From positions 1 through 55,924 of the forward strand of contig NZ_JACJKB010000016.1 of the NCBI RefSeq assembly GCF_016900375.1: a stretch of DNA of 55,924 nucleotides, written 5' to 3'. The translations under genes and the position numbers were made by a program. The notes under the pieces are model-generated. The model had not been told where the DNA came from, did no database searches, and saw only the letters and a list, made by a program, of their open reading frames with translations. Below, piece by piece: positions 36,952 to 45,274 of the stretch. The stretch is from Collinsella tanakaei (GTDB lineage: Bacteria > Actinomycetota > Coriobacteriia > Coriobacteriales > Coriobacteriaceae). The number at the start of each line of letters is the position of its first letter. The stretch's first letter is position 1.

Positions 36952-37323
36952 CTAACGCTTACCGGAGAACAGCCTGCGGAAGAAATTCACGATGCCGTTG
37001 TCGCCATCGCGAATCTGGCCGAGCGTGGCACCGACACCGGCGAACACGGCGATCACGATCGTCGACCACAGCCCTATCGTGAGGATGAGGACCGCGAGCA
37101 CGAACCCGATGAAGCCGTAGAGCACCGTGTAGTGATGGGATGCCGCGTACGCCCACAGCGACGCGCCGAGACCCTTGATGAAACCGACGGCCTCCTCGCC
37201 GATCTCCGACGCCGCGGCGCGAACGCCCTCGCGCTCGGCAGCGCGCTCCGTATCGCTTTCAGGCATGGGCGCCTGGTCGATCGTCAGCTTGGGCGCCGTC
37301 TTGCGTGCACCGGTGTCGCTCAT
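36952..37323 (-). CDS. DUF2273 small integral membrane protein
   Basis: 123 aa: a charged N-terminus, then two membrane helices (about 65-85 and 87-105; YTVLYGFIGFVLAVLILTIG and WSTIVIAVFAGVGATLGQ) and a basic end NFFRRLFSGKR. DUF2273 proteins are found beside Asp23 and AmaP; their role is unknown but presumably belongs to the same membrane complex. AAGGAGG lies six bases before the ATG, inside the intergenic single base after amaP, so translation is coupled. Confidence 0.88.
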   Translation of the reverse strand: MSDTGARKTAPKLTIDQAPMPESDTERAAEREGVRAAASEIGEEAVGFIKGLGASLWAYAASHHYTVLYGFIGFVLAVLILTIGLWSTIVIAVFAGVGATLGQIRDGDNGIVNFFRRLFSGKR

Positions 37324-37324
37324 G

Positions 37325-37861
37325 CTAGACCTCCTTGGTCACAATCGTGGTCTTGCTGGGAAGAAAACGGACGCGGGCGGTCACGCCGCTCGTGCCGAGC
37401 ATGCGCTCGCAGGCGTCGACCACGCGCTGGCGCATACGGTCGGCAAGCGGCTCGAGCCCCTCCTCGGTGAAGGCGATGGCCTCGATCGTCAGACGGACCT
37501 CATCGCGGCCCCTCCCGCCGATCTTGCCCTCGACCGATTCGATCATCACGTCGTCGGAACCCGCGGCGGCCCGCTTGGCGGTGGAGGTGAGCGCAGCGAG
37601 CGTCACCTCGATATCGGGATTGCCCGCCGGGTGGACGCAGGTGGGGTCCGGTCGCTCCGCGAACGCGCGGATCACGGTGATCAGCACGCCGAGCGCGACG
37701 ATCGCCGTGAACACGAGCAACGCGATGCGGCCCGGCTGGCGCTCGAGCATGCCGTCGAGGCGGCCGAGGCTGACCCCCAGCATCCGGCAGGTGGAAACCC
37801 CGAGCACGCAGCCCGCGGCAAGCAGGTATATGACGGCGGAGATCCTCCGGATCGCGCGCAT
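37325..37861 (-). CDS. amaP: Alkaline shock response membrane anchor protein AmaP
   Basis: 178 aa. Two N-terminal membrane segments (about 5-28 and 45-68) are followed by a cytoplasmic domain related to Asp23 (DIEVTLAALTSTAKRAAAGS...VRLTIEAIAFTEEG...VRFLPSKTTIVTKEV), the expected AmaP order. It should anchor the Asp23 protein to the membrane. The start at 37861 has GAGGGGAG seven bases upstream; an ATG ten codons earlier has no such site. It is the first gene of its operon and is preceded by the yebC terminator. Confidence 0.85.
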   Translation of the reverse strand: MRAIRRISAVIYLLAAGCVLGVSTCRMLGVSLGRLDGMLERQPGRIALLVFTAIVALGVLITVIRAFAERPDPTCVHPAGNPDIEVTLAALTSTAKRAAAGSDDVMIESVEGKIGGRGRDEVRLTIEAIAFTEEGLEPLADRMRQRVVDACERMLGTSGVTARVRFLPSKTTIVTKEV

Positions 37862-37948
37862 ATGTCGGCTCCCCTCAGCGCTTCTCGTCATCTGCGGTCC
37901 CTATGCCCCGCCCGCGATACGCAGGGTCGGCCGCACGGTACGCAGAGA

Positions 37949-37977
37949 GCCGGGTCGCGAACGCGCGCAAACCCGGC
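37949..37977 (-). terminator. Terminator of yebC
   Basis: On the minus strand GCCGGGT and ACCCGGC form a 7-bp stem with a GC-rich loop, followed by TCTCT. It begins 41 bp after the yebC stop. Confidence 0.65.
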
Positions 37978-38018
37978 CCTCCCTTCATGCCTATCGACGC
38001 GGGATCACCCGCGCGGGC

Positions 38019-38825
38019 CTACTCCTCCTCCAGAGCGGCCATGACCTCGTCGGTCATGTTCATGGTGCTGTAGACGTCCTGGACGTCGTCGAGCTCCTCG
38101 AGGCGGTCGATGAGGCGCTGGACCTTCTTGGCGTCGGCCGGCGTCACATCGGTCGGGGTGGTCGGAACCATGGTGAGCTCGGAGCCCTTGACCTCGATGC
38201 CCTGCTCCTCAAGGCCCTTGGAGACGGCCATGAGCTCGGAGGGGTTCGTCCAGACGACCCACTCGTCGCCGGCGTCCTCGTAATCGTCGCCACCGGCCTC
38301 GGCGACGGCCATCATGAACTCCTCCTCGTCGCCCGCGGCGCCGTTGGCCATCATGTTTTCCTTCTTGTCGTTGGGATCGACGATCTCCTTGGAAACGACG
38401 ACCTGACCCTTGCGCTCGAACTGGAAGGCCACCGAACCGGTGGTGCCCAGGTTGCCGCCCGCGTGGCTGAAGGCGGAGCGGACGTCGGCGGCGGTGCGGT
38501 TGCGGTTGTCGGTCAGGCACTCGACGTACACGGCGACACCGGCGGGACCGTAGCCCTCGTACACGATGTTCTCGTACACGGCGGCGTCGGCACCCGTGCC
38601 GAAGGCCTTGTCGATGGCCGACTTGATCTTGTCCTTGGGCATGGACTGAGCCTTGGCCTTGGCGACGGCCGCGGCGAGGCTGGCGTTGTTATCGGGGTTG
38701 GGATCGTTGCCAAGACGGGCGGCAACGGTGATGTTGCGGCTCAGCTTGGAGAACAGCGCGGAGCGCTTGGCGTCCTGCGCGCCCTTGCGATGCTTGGTGG
38801 TTGCCCATTTAGAGTGTCCGGACAT
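38019..38825 (-). CDS. yebC: YebC/PmpR family regulator
   Basis: 268 aa. MSGHSKWATTKHRKGAQDAK, the middle NIVYEGYGPAGVAVYVECLT and TDNRNRTAADVRSAFSHAGG are family hallmarks. Some 20 extra residues, rich in Glu/Asp (GDEEEFMMAVAEAGGDDYED), make it longer than the usual 240-250. YebC proteins have been described as DNA-binding regulators and, more recently, as ribosome-associated factors easing proline-rich translation; which applies here is unknown. AAGGAG lies seven bases before the ATG. The gene is single, with its own terminator. Confidence 0.95.
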   Translation of the reverse strand: MSGHSKWATTKHRKGAQDAKRSALFSKLSRNITVAARLGNDPNPDNNASLAAAVAKAKAQSMPKDKIKSAIDKAFGTGADAAVYENIVYEGYGPAGVAVYVECLTDNRNRTAADVRSAFSHAGGNLGTTGSVAFQFERKGQVVVSKEIVDPNDKKENMMANGAAGDEEEFMMAVAEAGGDDYEDAGDEWVVWTNPSELMAVSKGLEEQGIEVKGSELTMVPTTPTDVTPADAKKVQRLIDRLEELDDVQDVYSTMNMTDEVMAALEEE

Positions 38826-38967
38826 GGCACAGCTCCTTCTATCTTATCCAGCCGAAATCAGCACGCGGGGTGCAGCTCGGCCCATAGAAACACACGATAA
38901 GGCATGATATACCGATTACGGCTTGCGCAAAAGCCCCACGGCCACATGCCACGCAAAGAGCATCATG

Positions 38968-38998
38968 TGAAAGTTTGGGGCCTGTCCCCAAACTTTCA
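38968..38998. repeat. 31-bp palindrome, left flank of the P-type ATPase/KTN island
   Basis: TGAAAGTTTGGGG-CCTGT-CCCCAAACTTTCA. The sequence is identical to 43524-43554 in inverse orientation, and its outer 13 bp resemble the ends of the palindrome at 1-98. The 350 bp from 38826 to 39175 also contain a CCACGAGGGC...GCCCCGTGG hairpin (39113-39141) followed by a T-run, which could be a leader element of the ATPase; no known riboswitch was recognised. Confidence 0.9.
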
Positions 38999-39199
38999 TG
39001 CCGTTTGGGCAGCGTCGGCGGCCGTTTGCCGTGTTCTTGCGGGAGCGGTTCGGAAAAATCTGAAAAAGGATATTGCACCCGCTGCGGCACATGACTAAGA
39101 TGCGTTGCAATCCACGAGGGCATGCGCGAGCCCCGTGGCCCAAAGTTTCATTTTTTCTCGCCATAAGCCCAGCTCATGGCCGTGGAAAGGATGGGGATT

Positions 39200-42127
39200 A
39201 TGGGAACGCAGAACCCCGCGTCGCCGCAGGATGCGGCTGGCACAGGCAGGGGCGTGCATTTATCGCCCCGCTGTACCGAAAACGCCGGAGCGGATTCCGG
39301 CGATCTTATCGAAAGCATCAGAAAACAACCGATTGAAGAGACGTTTGCCCGGCTCGACGTTGGCCCGGGCGGCCTGAGCACCGACGAGGCAGCCGCGCGC
39401 CAGGGGCGCTTCGGCAAGAACCTGATCGAATCAGGTAAGAAGCGCTCACCCGTGCTCGCGTTTCTGTCCAACTTCACGCATCTCATGGCGATCCTGCTGT
39501 GGGCTGCGGGCATCATCGCCTTCGTGGCGGGGCTGCCGGAGCTGGGCATCGCGGTGTGGCTCGTCAACATCATCAACGGCGTCTTCAGCTTCTGGCAGGA
39601 ATTTCGCGCAAGCCAGGCAACCGAGGCGCTCAAGAAGATGCTGCCCGCCTACACCAATGTCATCCGCGACGGCCAGGAGCAGAAGGTGCTGGCCGAGGAC
39701 CTCGTCCCCGGCGACATCATGCTTCTTGCCGAGGGCGACAAGATCTCGGCCGACGCCCGCGTCATCGCGAGCTCGGACCTGCAGGTGAACCAATCCACCC
39801 TGAACGGCGAGTCGAACCCTTCGCGCAAAACGTCCGACGCCGTCCTGGAGGAGGGCCTTTCCGCAGCCGAGATCCCCAACCTCGTGTTTGCCGGCACGAG
39901 CGTGTCCGAGGGCAACGGACGGGCCGTCGTGGTCCGCATCGGCATGGACACCGAATTCGGCAAGATCGCGAGCCTCACGCAGAACATGGAGGAGGCCGAA
40001 AGCCCACTCCAGCGCGACCTCGATCGCCTGACCAAGCAGGTCACCATCTTCGCCATGTGCATGGGCATGATCTTTTTCGCCCTCTCCATGTTCGTCGTGC
40101 ATGAACCCTTCGCGCAGTCGTTCATCTTCGCGCTCGGCATGGTCGTGGCGTTCATTCCAGAGGGCCTGCTGCCCACCGTGACGCTGTCGCTCGCCATGGC
40201 GGTGCAGCGCATGAGCAAGCGCAACGCCCTGGTCAAGAAGCTCAACTCCGTCGAGGCGCTGGGCTCCACGAGTGTCATCTGCACCGACAAGACCGGCACG
40301 CTCACCCAAAACGAAATGACGGTCAACCACCTGTGGACCGCAGCTCGCGAGTACGAGATCACCGGCGTGGGCTACGCGCCGGAAGGCAGCATCGAGGCGG
40401 CGGGCACGACGTATCGCGCCGTCGACGACCCCGACCTCGAGCTGCTACTCGAAGGCGGCCTGCTGTGCGGAAACGCGCGCCTGCACGCCCCCGAGGAGGA
40501 GGGCCGTCGCTACGAGGTCTATGGCGACCCCACCGAGGCCTGCCTGATCGTGTCGGCCCAGAAGGGCGGCATCGACCCCGATGAGCTCGAGCACCGCATG
40601 CCCCGCGTGAAGGAGCTGCCGTTCGAGAGCCGCCGCAAGCGCATGACCACCGTGCACAGCCTCGAGGACCCGATCGACGGGGCGCGCCGCATCGCCTTCG
40701 TCAAGGGCGCTCCCAACGAGGTCGTCCGCCTGGCCGACAAGATCCGCGTGAACGGGCGCGTGGAGCCCATGACCGAGGAGCTGCGCGGGCGCATCATGGC
40801 GGCAAACGACGGCTACGCGGCCGATGGCCTGCGCGTGCTCGCCGTGGCGTACCGCCCGCTCGACGCCACCGCGGCGCGTGAGGGCGTGCCGGCGGCCATG
40901 AGCGCATACACGCCCGAGAACATCGAGTGCCACCTCACGTTCGTCGGCCTCCAGGTCATGATGGACCCGCCCCGCCCCGAGGTTGCCGCCGCCGTGGCGG
41001 AGTGCCGCCGTGCCGGCATCCGCATCGTCATGATCACGGGCGACTACGGCCTCACCGCCGCGAGCATCGCCAAGCGCATCGGCATCGTCGAGGGCGACGA
41101 CCTCTCCGTGATCTCGGGCTTCGAGCTTTCGCAGATGGATGACGAGGAGCTCAAGCGCCGTCTTGCGGGCCAGGTGGTCTTTGCCCGCATGGCGCCCGAG
41201 CAGAAGCTTCGCGTGGTCACCGCCCTGCAGGAGATGGGCGAGATCGTGGCCGTGACGGGCGACGGCGTGAACGACGCGCCCGCCCTGAAGAAGGCCGACA
41301 TCGGCGTCGCCATGGGCGTTGCCGGCACGGACGTGGCCAAGGAGGCCGCGGACATGATCTTGACCGACGACAACTTCGCCTCGATCGTGGCAGCCATAGA
41401 GGAGGGCCGCGCGGTGTACAGCAATATCCGCAAGTTCCTGCTCTACATCCTGAACTCCAACGCACCCGAGGCCGTGCCCAACGCGGTGTACCTACTCTCC
41501 GGCGGCGCCGTCCCGCTGCCGCTCACCACGATGCAGATTCTCACCATCGACCTGGGCACCGACATGCTGCCCGCCCTCGGCCTGGGCACCGAGCCTCCCG
41601 AGAGCACGATCATGGACCAGCCCCCGCGCGACCCCAACGAGCGCCTGCTCAACCGCCGTGTGCTCGTGAAGGCCTTCCTGTGGTACGGCCTCATGGGGTC
41701 CATCGCCGCCATGATCGGGTACTTCCTGGTCAACATCCTGAACGGTTGGGTACCCGGCGCCCCGCTCGCGGGCCTCGGCGACGACGCCGACCCGATCTAC
41801 ATCCAGGCGACGACCATGACGCTCGCCGGCATCGTGTTCGCGCAGATCGGCCAGGTCATGAACTGCCGCACCGAGAAGACCTCGGTGTTCAAGATCGGCC
41901 TGTTCGCCAACCGCCAGATCATGATCGGCATCGTGTTCGAGGTGGCGCTCATCGTGTTCCTCACGGTCTTCCCGCCGCTTCAGGGCGTGTTCCACACCAC
42001 GCCGCTCGCCTGGCAGGACTACGTCTTCCTCTGCTGCATCCCGCCGATCGTCATCGCGATCGAGGAGGCGCGCAAGGCATGGCTCAGGCGCCGCGACGCC
42101 CGGCGAGCCGGACGGGAGGCGCGATGA
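39200..42127 (+). CDS. P2C-type (Na+/K+-ATPase-like) cation pump
   Basis: 975 aa with ten expected membrane helices. The phosphorylation site ICTDKTGTLTQNE has Asp363, and the hinge reads MVTGDG-like VTGDGVNDAPALKKADIGVA. Transmembrane 4 has PEGLL (320-324), helix 5 YILNSNAPEAVP (Ser753, Asn754, Glu757) and helix 6 IDLGTDMLPAL (Asp784, Asp788). These match the K+/Na+ site residues of the animal alpha subunit and differ from SERCA. The actuator loop reads LNGES instead of TGES. Helix 8-9 residues of the third Na+ site seem replaced (AQIGQ, VFEVAL). Na+ export/K+ uptake is likely, but Ca2+ cannot be excluded. No beta subunit is seen. The start at 39200 was chosen for GGAAAGG nine bases upstream; an in-frame ATG eight codons earlier is possible. 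It heads an operon with two KTN genes. Confidence 0.85.
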   Translation: MGTQNPASPQDAAGTGRGVHLSPRCTENAGADSGDLIESIRKQPIEETFARLDVGPGGLSTDEAAARQGRFGKNLIESGKKRSPVLAFLSNFTHLMAILLWAAGIIAFVAGLPELGIAVWLVNIINGVFSFWQEFRASQATEALKKMLPAYTNVIRDGQEQKVLAEDLVPGDIMLLAEGDKISADARVIASSDLQVNQSTLNGESNPSRKTSDAVLEEGLSAAEIPNLVFAGTSVSEGNGRAVVVRIGMDTEFGKIASLTQNMEEAESPLQRDLDRLTKQVTIFAMCMGMIFFALSMFVVHEPFAQSFIFALGMVVAFIPEGLLPTVTLSLAMAVQRMSKRNALVKKLNSVEALGSTSVICTDKTGTLTQNEMTVNHLWTAAREYEITGVGYAPEGSIEAAGTTYRAVDDPDLELLLEGGLLCGNARLHAPEEEGRRYEVYGDPTEACLIVSAQKGGIDPDELEHRMPRVKELPFESRRKRMTTVHSLEDPIDGARRIAFVKGAPNEVVRLADKIRVNGRVEPMTEELRGRIMAANDGYAADGLRVLAVAYRPLDATAAREGVPAAMSAYTPENIECHLTFVGLQVMMDPPRPEVAAAVAECRRAGIRIVMITGDYGLTAASIAKRIGIVEGDDLSVISGFELSQMDDEELKRRLAGQVVFARMAPEQKLRVVTALQEMGEIVAVTGDGVNDAPALKKADIGVAMGVAGTDVAKEAADMILTDDNFASIVAAIEEGRAVYSNIRKFLLYILNSNAPEAVPNAVYLLSGGAVPLPLTTMQILTIDLGTDMLPALGLGTEPPESTIMDQPPRDPNERLLNRRVLVKAFLWYGLMGSIAAMIGYFLVNILNGWVPGAPLAGLGDDADPIYIQATTMTLAGIVFAQIGQVMNCRTEKTSVFKIGLFANRQIMIGIVFEVALIVFLTVFPPLQGVFHTTPLAWQDYVFLCCIPPIVIAIEEARKAWLRRRDARRAGREAR

Positions 42128-42200
42128 TCGGCATCCGATGCGCGGCAGCGCGCGCTCTGAACCCCTTTGGTTTCCCGTATGTGCAGAAAGGTGATGCACG

Positions 42201-42854
42201 ATGAACGTTATCGTAGTGGGAGTCGGCTACATGGGCGCCGGTCTGGTGCGGCGCCTCTCCCGCCAGGGATTCTCCGTCACAGCTGTTGACACCAGCAAGG
42301 CAGCGCTCGATTCGCTGGGCGCGTCCTTTACCGGCAAGAAGGTCTGCGGCGTTGGCTTCGACCGCGCCGTGCTCGAGGAGGCGGGCATCATGCGCGCGAG
42401 CGCGCTCGTGTCGTGCATGGGATCCGACGAGGCGAATATCGTGGTCGCACACGTGGCGCGCAGCATGTTCCGCGTTCCCCGCGTGATCGCGCGCCTGCAC
42501 GACCTGTCCAAGGCCGAGACGTACCGGCGCCTGGACATCCAGACCATCTCCCCCAACACGTGGGGCATCTCGCGCATCTGCGAGCTGCTCACCTACGGGC
42601 AGCTCGACGGCGTGTACGAGATCGGCTCTGGAGACGTGCACCTCGTGCGCGCCGACATCCCCGCGCTTCTTTCCGGCACGACCGTCCGCGAGCTCACCGC
42701 GCTCGGCGAGGTCCAGATCGTGAGCGTCTCGCGCAACAACGAGACGTTCATCCCCACGCAGGGCACCGTCCTGTCGGACGGCGACATCATCTACGCGGCC
42801 GTCGCGACGTCGGCCAACCGCAAGTTCAAGCAGATGCTCGGCATCGGAGAGTAG
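42201..42854 (+). CDS. TrkA/KtrA-type KTN regulatory protein 1
   Basis: 217 aa: an RCK_N Rossmann domain (VVGVGYMGAGLVRRL at 5-19, with Asp30 in AVDTSKAAL at the second strand) and a C-terminal RCK_C domain (from about 140, VHLVRADIPALLSGTTVREL to residue 210). Such proteins bind NAD(H) or ATP/ADP and gate Trk/Ktr K+ channels. Here no trkH/ktrB lies nearby; instead it follows the P-type pump gene by 73 bp and precedes a second KTN gene by 9 bp. AAAGG lies upstream of the ATG. Confidence 0.9.
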   Translation: MNVIVVGVGYMGAGLVRRLSRQGFSVTAVDTSKAALDSLGASFTGKKVCGVGFDRAVLEEAGIMRASALVSCMGSDEANIVVAHVARSMFRVPRVIARLHDLSKAETYRRLDIQTISPNTWGISRICELLTYGQLDGVYEIGSGDVHLVRADIPALLSGTTVRELTALGEVQIVSVSRNNETFIPTQGTVLSDGDIIYAAVATSANRKFKQMLGIGE

Positions 42855-42863
42855 GCGATCGGT

Positions 42864-43523
42864 ATGCAGATCATCATCGCAGGCGGCGGCAAGATCGGCG
42901 CCCACCTGGCTTCGCAGCTGTGCGCGGACGGCGAGACCGTCACCATCATCGAGCAGCGGCCCGAAGCCGTCGAGCGCCTGAGGCGCACGTGCCCGGACTG
43001 TACCATCATCGAGGACAGCGCCGCGAACCCGCTGGCGCTCGAGCAAGCGGGCGTGCACATGGCGGACGTGCTGGCCGCCGTCACCGGCAAGGACGAGGTG
43101 AACCTCGTCATCGCGATGCTCGCCAAGATGGAGTTCTCGGTCCCGCGCGTGGTCGCGCGCGTGAACGACCCCTCGAACGCCTGGATGTTCACGCCGGTCA
43201 ACGGCGTCGACGTGGGCGTCAACCAGGCCGAGATCCTCACGCGCTTCATCCGCGAGGGCATGAGCCTGCGCGATATGCTCACGCTCATGAAGCTCGGCCG
43301 CGACGAGCACAGCATCGTGCAGACGACCGTGAACCCCGGGTCGAAGGTCGACGGAATGGCCCTTTCCAGCATCGTGTTTCCCGAGCAGACTATCGTCGTC
43401 GCGGTCGACCACGGCGGCAGCCTGACGGTTCCGAATGGACGCACCGTGCTGCACGCGGGCGACGAGACCGTGCTGTTCTGCAGCCGCGAAGGCCGCGACA
43501 CCATCCGCCGACTCTTCGCCTAG
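42864..43523 (+). CDS. TrkA/KtrA-type KTN regulatory protein 2
   Basis: 219 aa: RCK_N (IIAGGGKIGAHLASQL at 4-19, Glu30 in IIEQRPEAV) and RCK_C (about 145-215, with FPEQTIVVAVDHGGSLTVPN). It differs clearly from KTN 1 and could form a heteromeric ring with it, as TrkA or paired Ktr proteins do. GGAGAG lies 12 bases before the ATG, straddling the stop of KTN 1, so translation is coupled. A palindrome identical to the one before the operon begins right after its stop codon. Confidence 0.9.
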   Translation: MQIIIAGGGKIGAHLASQLCADGETVTIIEQRPEAVERLRRTCPDCTIIEDSAANPLALEQAGVHMADVLAAVTGKDEVNLVIAMLAKMEFSVPRVVARVNDPSNAWMFTPVNGVDVGVNQAEILTRFIREGMSLRDMLTLMKLGRDEHSIVQTTVNPGSKVDGMALSSIVFPEQTIVVAVDHGGSLTVPNGRTVLHAGDETVLFCSREGRDTIRRLFA

Positions 43524-43554
43524 TGAAAGTTTGGGGACAGGCCCCAAACTTTCA
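43524..43554. repeat. 31-bp palindrome, right flank of the P-type ATPase/KTN island
   Basis: TGAAAGTTTGGGG-ACAGG-CCCCAAACTTTCA, the exact reverse complement of 38968-38998. It starts directly after the second KTN stop codon (43521-43523). Confidence 0.9.
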
Positions 43555-43559
43555 TGTAC

Positions 43560-43608
43560 AAGGCCGCCCTCGCCGAGATGCCTTCGGCGAGGGCGGCCTT
43601 CGCTTTTC
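43560..43608. terminator. Bidirectional terminator between KTN 2 and lgt
   Basis: A 16-bp perfect stem (AAGGCCGCCCTCGCCG and complement, 9-base loop), followed on the plus strand by CGCTTTTCT; on the minus strand CTTG follows. It is placed between two convergent genes. Confidence 0.88.
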
Positions 43609-43637
43609 TATATATGTCGGTCGCGTTGCGGCGTCGA

Positions 43638-44456
43638 CTAGTCGTCGAGGTAGCCGCGCTGCGGGCGCTTGGCGTGAAGCGCGAAGGCGATCAGCGCGAT
43701 ACCGATCACCACGAGCGGCAGGCTGAGCAGCTGGCCCATGGTCACGAAACCGCCGAACAGGTAGCCCAGTTGCGCATCGGGCACGCGCACGAACTCCACG
43801 AGGATGCGCGCCACGCCGTACCAGGCGACGAACACGCCCATGAACAGGCCCTGCGGGGGCAGCGGCTTTCTGCGCGAGAGGATCTGCATGACGACGAACA
43901 GCAGCACGCCCTCGAGCAGCGCCTCGTAGAGCTGGGAGGGATGGCGCGCCACGTTACCGCCCGACTCGAAGATCACGCCCCAGGGCAGGTCGGTGGGCTT
44001 GCCCCATAGCTCGCCGTTGGTGAAGTTCGCGCAGCGGCCGAGCGCCAGCGCGACGGGCACGCCGATGACCGCGAGGTCCGCGATGGTCCAGGCGGACAGC
44101 CGGCAGAACCGGCACGCAAGGATGCCGCCGAGCGCGCCGCCCACCAGGCCGCCGTGGAAGCTCATGCCGCCGTGGTTCACGGCGAAGATCTCGAGCGGAT
44201 GCGCGAAGTAGTAGCCATCACCATAGAACAGCACGTAGAACAGGCGGGCACCGATGAGCAGACCGAACACGATGCCGACGACCACCGTCATGATGTCGTC
44301 GACGGTGATATCCAGGCCCCAGCGGCGCTGCGTGCGGTACATGACGACGCCCGTGAGCAGCGCGCCCACGATGTAGGAGATGCCATACCAGTAGATGGTG
44401 ATCGGACCTGCCGAGAAGGCGACCGGGTCCAGGCTTTGGTAGAGCTCGTTGAGCAC
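43638..44456 (-). CDS. lgt: Prolipoprotein diacylglyceryl transferase
   Basis: 272 aa with seven membrane helices. Conserved Lgt residues are seen: HGG at 101-103 (FHGGLVGGALGG), Arg141 and Asn144 in LGRCANFTNGELWG, and ARHPSQLYEALLEG. It moves diacylglycerol from phosphatidylglycerol to the lipobox cysteine of prelipoproteins, such as MetQ in this window. The GTG start at 44456 has AAAGGAG five bases upstream; a TTG seven codons earlier is less likely because the ribosome site would fall inside the gene. Confidence 0.96.
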   Translation of the reverse strand: MLNELYQSLDPVAFSAGPITIYWYGISYIVGALLTGVVMYRTQRRWGLDITVDDIMTVVVGIVFGLLIGARLFYVLFYGDGYYFAHPLEIFAVNHGGMSFHGGLVGGALGGILACRFCRLSAWTIADLAVIGVPVALALGRCANFTNGELWGKPTDLPWGVIFESGGNVARHPSQLYEALLEGVLLFVVMQILSRRKPLPPQGLFMGVFVAWYGVARILVEFVRVPDAQLGYLFGGFVTMGQLLSLPLVVIGIALIAFALHAKRPQRGYLDD

Positions 44457-44501
44457 GGAGGCTCCTTTCGTTTGCAATCGAGCGAGGCTAGGGCCGCGGA
44501 G

Positions 44502-44903
44502 CTACGCGCGCGCCGCCGGGCCCTTGCGGATGAAGTGCAGGCAGTGGCGGCACTCCTCCTTGATGGCGGCCATGCGGTCGACCCGGGGATCGAGCAGGTC
44601 GTCGAGCGAGGTGGCCTCCCGATGCCACGGGCGCTGGCAGCGCGTGTACGCGCAGGTGCCGGGACACGGAGAGTAGCGGTCGGGCACGTTATGCGGGCAC
44701 TCGTCCTCCATGTAGGCGTCAAAGCCGTAGATGCCCGCGCAACCGCGCACCTCCCAGCAGCGCACGACACCGTCTTCCCCTCGGGGGTCGACCGGCTCGT
44801 AATCGCGCCCCGACTCGTGCCCGACGGGCGCACCGGGTGCGATCTGGGTGACGGGAGGAAGCCCGCCGGGACATGCGGCGTCCCTTGCGCTCGATGCCGT
44901 CAC
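44502..44903 (-). CDS. Small cysteine-rich protein, unknown
   Basis: 133 aa with ten cysteines in the C-terminal part: CWEVRGCAG, ECPHN, PCPGTCAYTRCQRP and CRHCLHFI. The first motif resembles the CWE-x-x-GC...CP pattern found next to sensor domains in anaerobes. It probably binds metal or an iron-sulfur cluster. The N-terminal 45 residues are Pro/Gly-rich and disordered. The start is GTG at 44903 with GGAAGGGGAG seven bases upstream; no suitable ATG exists. It lies between nifU-like and lgt on the same strand. Confidence 0.7.
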   Translation of the reverse strand: MTASSARDAACPGGLPPVTQIAPGAPVGHESGRDYEPVDPRGEDGVVRCWEVRGCAGIYGFDAYMEDECPHNVPDRYSPCPGTCAYTRCQRPWHREATSLDDLLDPRVDRMAAIKEECRHCLHFIRKGPAARA

Positions 44904-44942
44904 GCTGACACTCCCCTTCCGGTATAGCCCTGCTTCAACAAC

Positions 44943-44969
44943 GATGGGGCCGCTTGACGCGGCCCCATC
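44943..44969 (-). terminator. Hairpin after the NifU-like gene
   Basis: GATGGGGCCGC / GCGGCCCCATC, 11 bp with a 5-base loop, followed on the minus strand by GTTGTTG. It begins 24 bp past the stop codon of the NifU-like gene; the short U-tract suggests partial termination before the Cys-rich gene. Confidence 0.7.
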
Positions 44970-44992
44970 TGAGATACCTGTACGCTCGATGA

Positions 44993-45274
44993 TTAGAACG
45001 GCGCGTACTCGTCGTAGAGGTCGGCGGCTCCGCCGGTCAGGTCGTTGATGGCGACAACGCGCGTCACGCCGGGAACGTGCTCCTTCACGATGCGCTCGAT
45101 GCCCATGGAGAGCGTGAGCTGGCTCATGGGGCAGCCGGCGCAATGGCCGGTGAGCTCGAGGGAGACGACGCCGTCCTCGTCCACGCCGTGATACTCCATG
45201 TCGCCACCATCGGCCTGGAGGTTGGGGCGGATCTCGTCGAGCACGGCGAGCAGCAGCTTTTCGTTAACGGCCAC
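44993..45274 (-). CDS. NifU C-terminal-like Fe-S scaffold protein
   Basis: 93 aa, a single NifU-like domain. Its cysteine pair is in GHCAGCPMSQLTL (about 43-55), with IRPNLQADGGDMEYHGVDED before it. Such Nfu-type proteins carry and hand over [4Fe-4S] clusters. The GTG start at 45274 has GAAAGGAG six bases upstream. The next gene on the strand codes for a Cys-rich protein, so a client relationship is conceivable but unproven. The 199 bp upstream to 45473 show no element. Confidence 0.92.
   Translation of the reverse strand: MAVNEKLLLAVLDEIRPNLQADGGDMEYHGVDEDGVVSLELTGHCAGCPMSQLTLSMGIERIVKEHVPGVTRVVAINDLTGGAADLYDEYAPF

Noticed and set aside
38900-39190. A known metal riboswitch before the P-type ATPase
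   Set aside because: A hairpin and T-run are present, but the conserved cores of M-box, yybP-ykoY or NiCo elements were not recognised.
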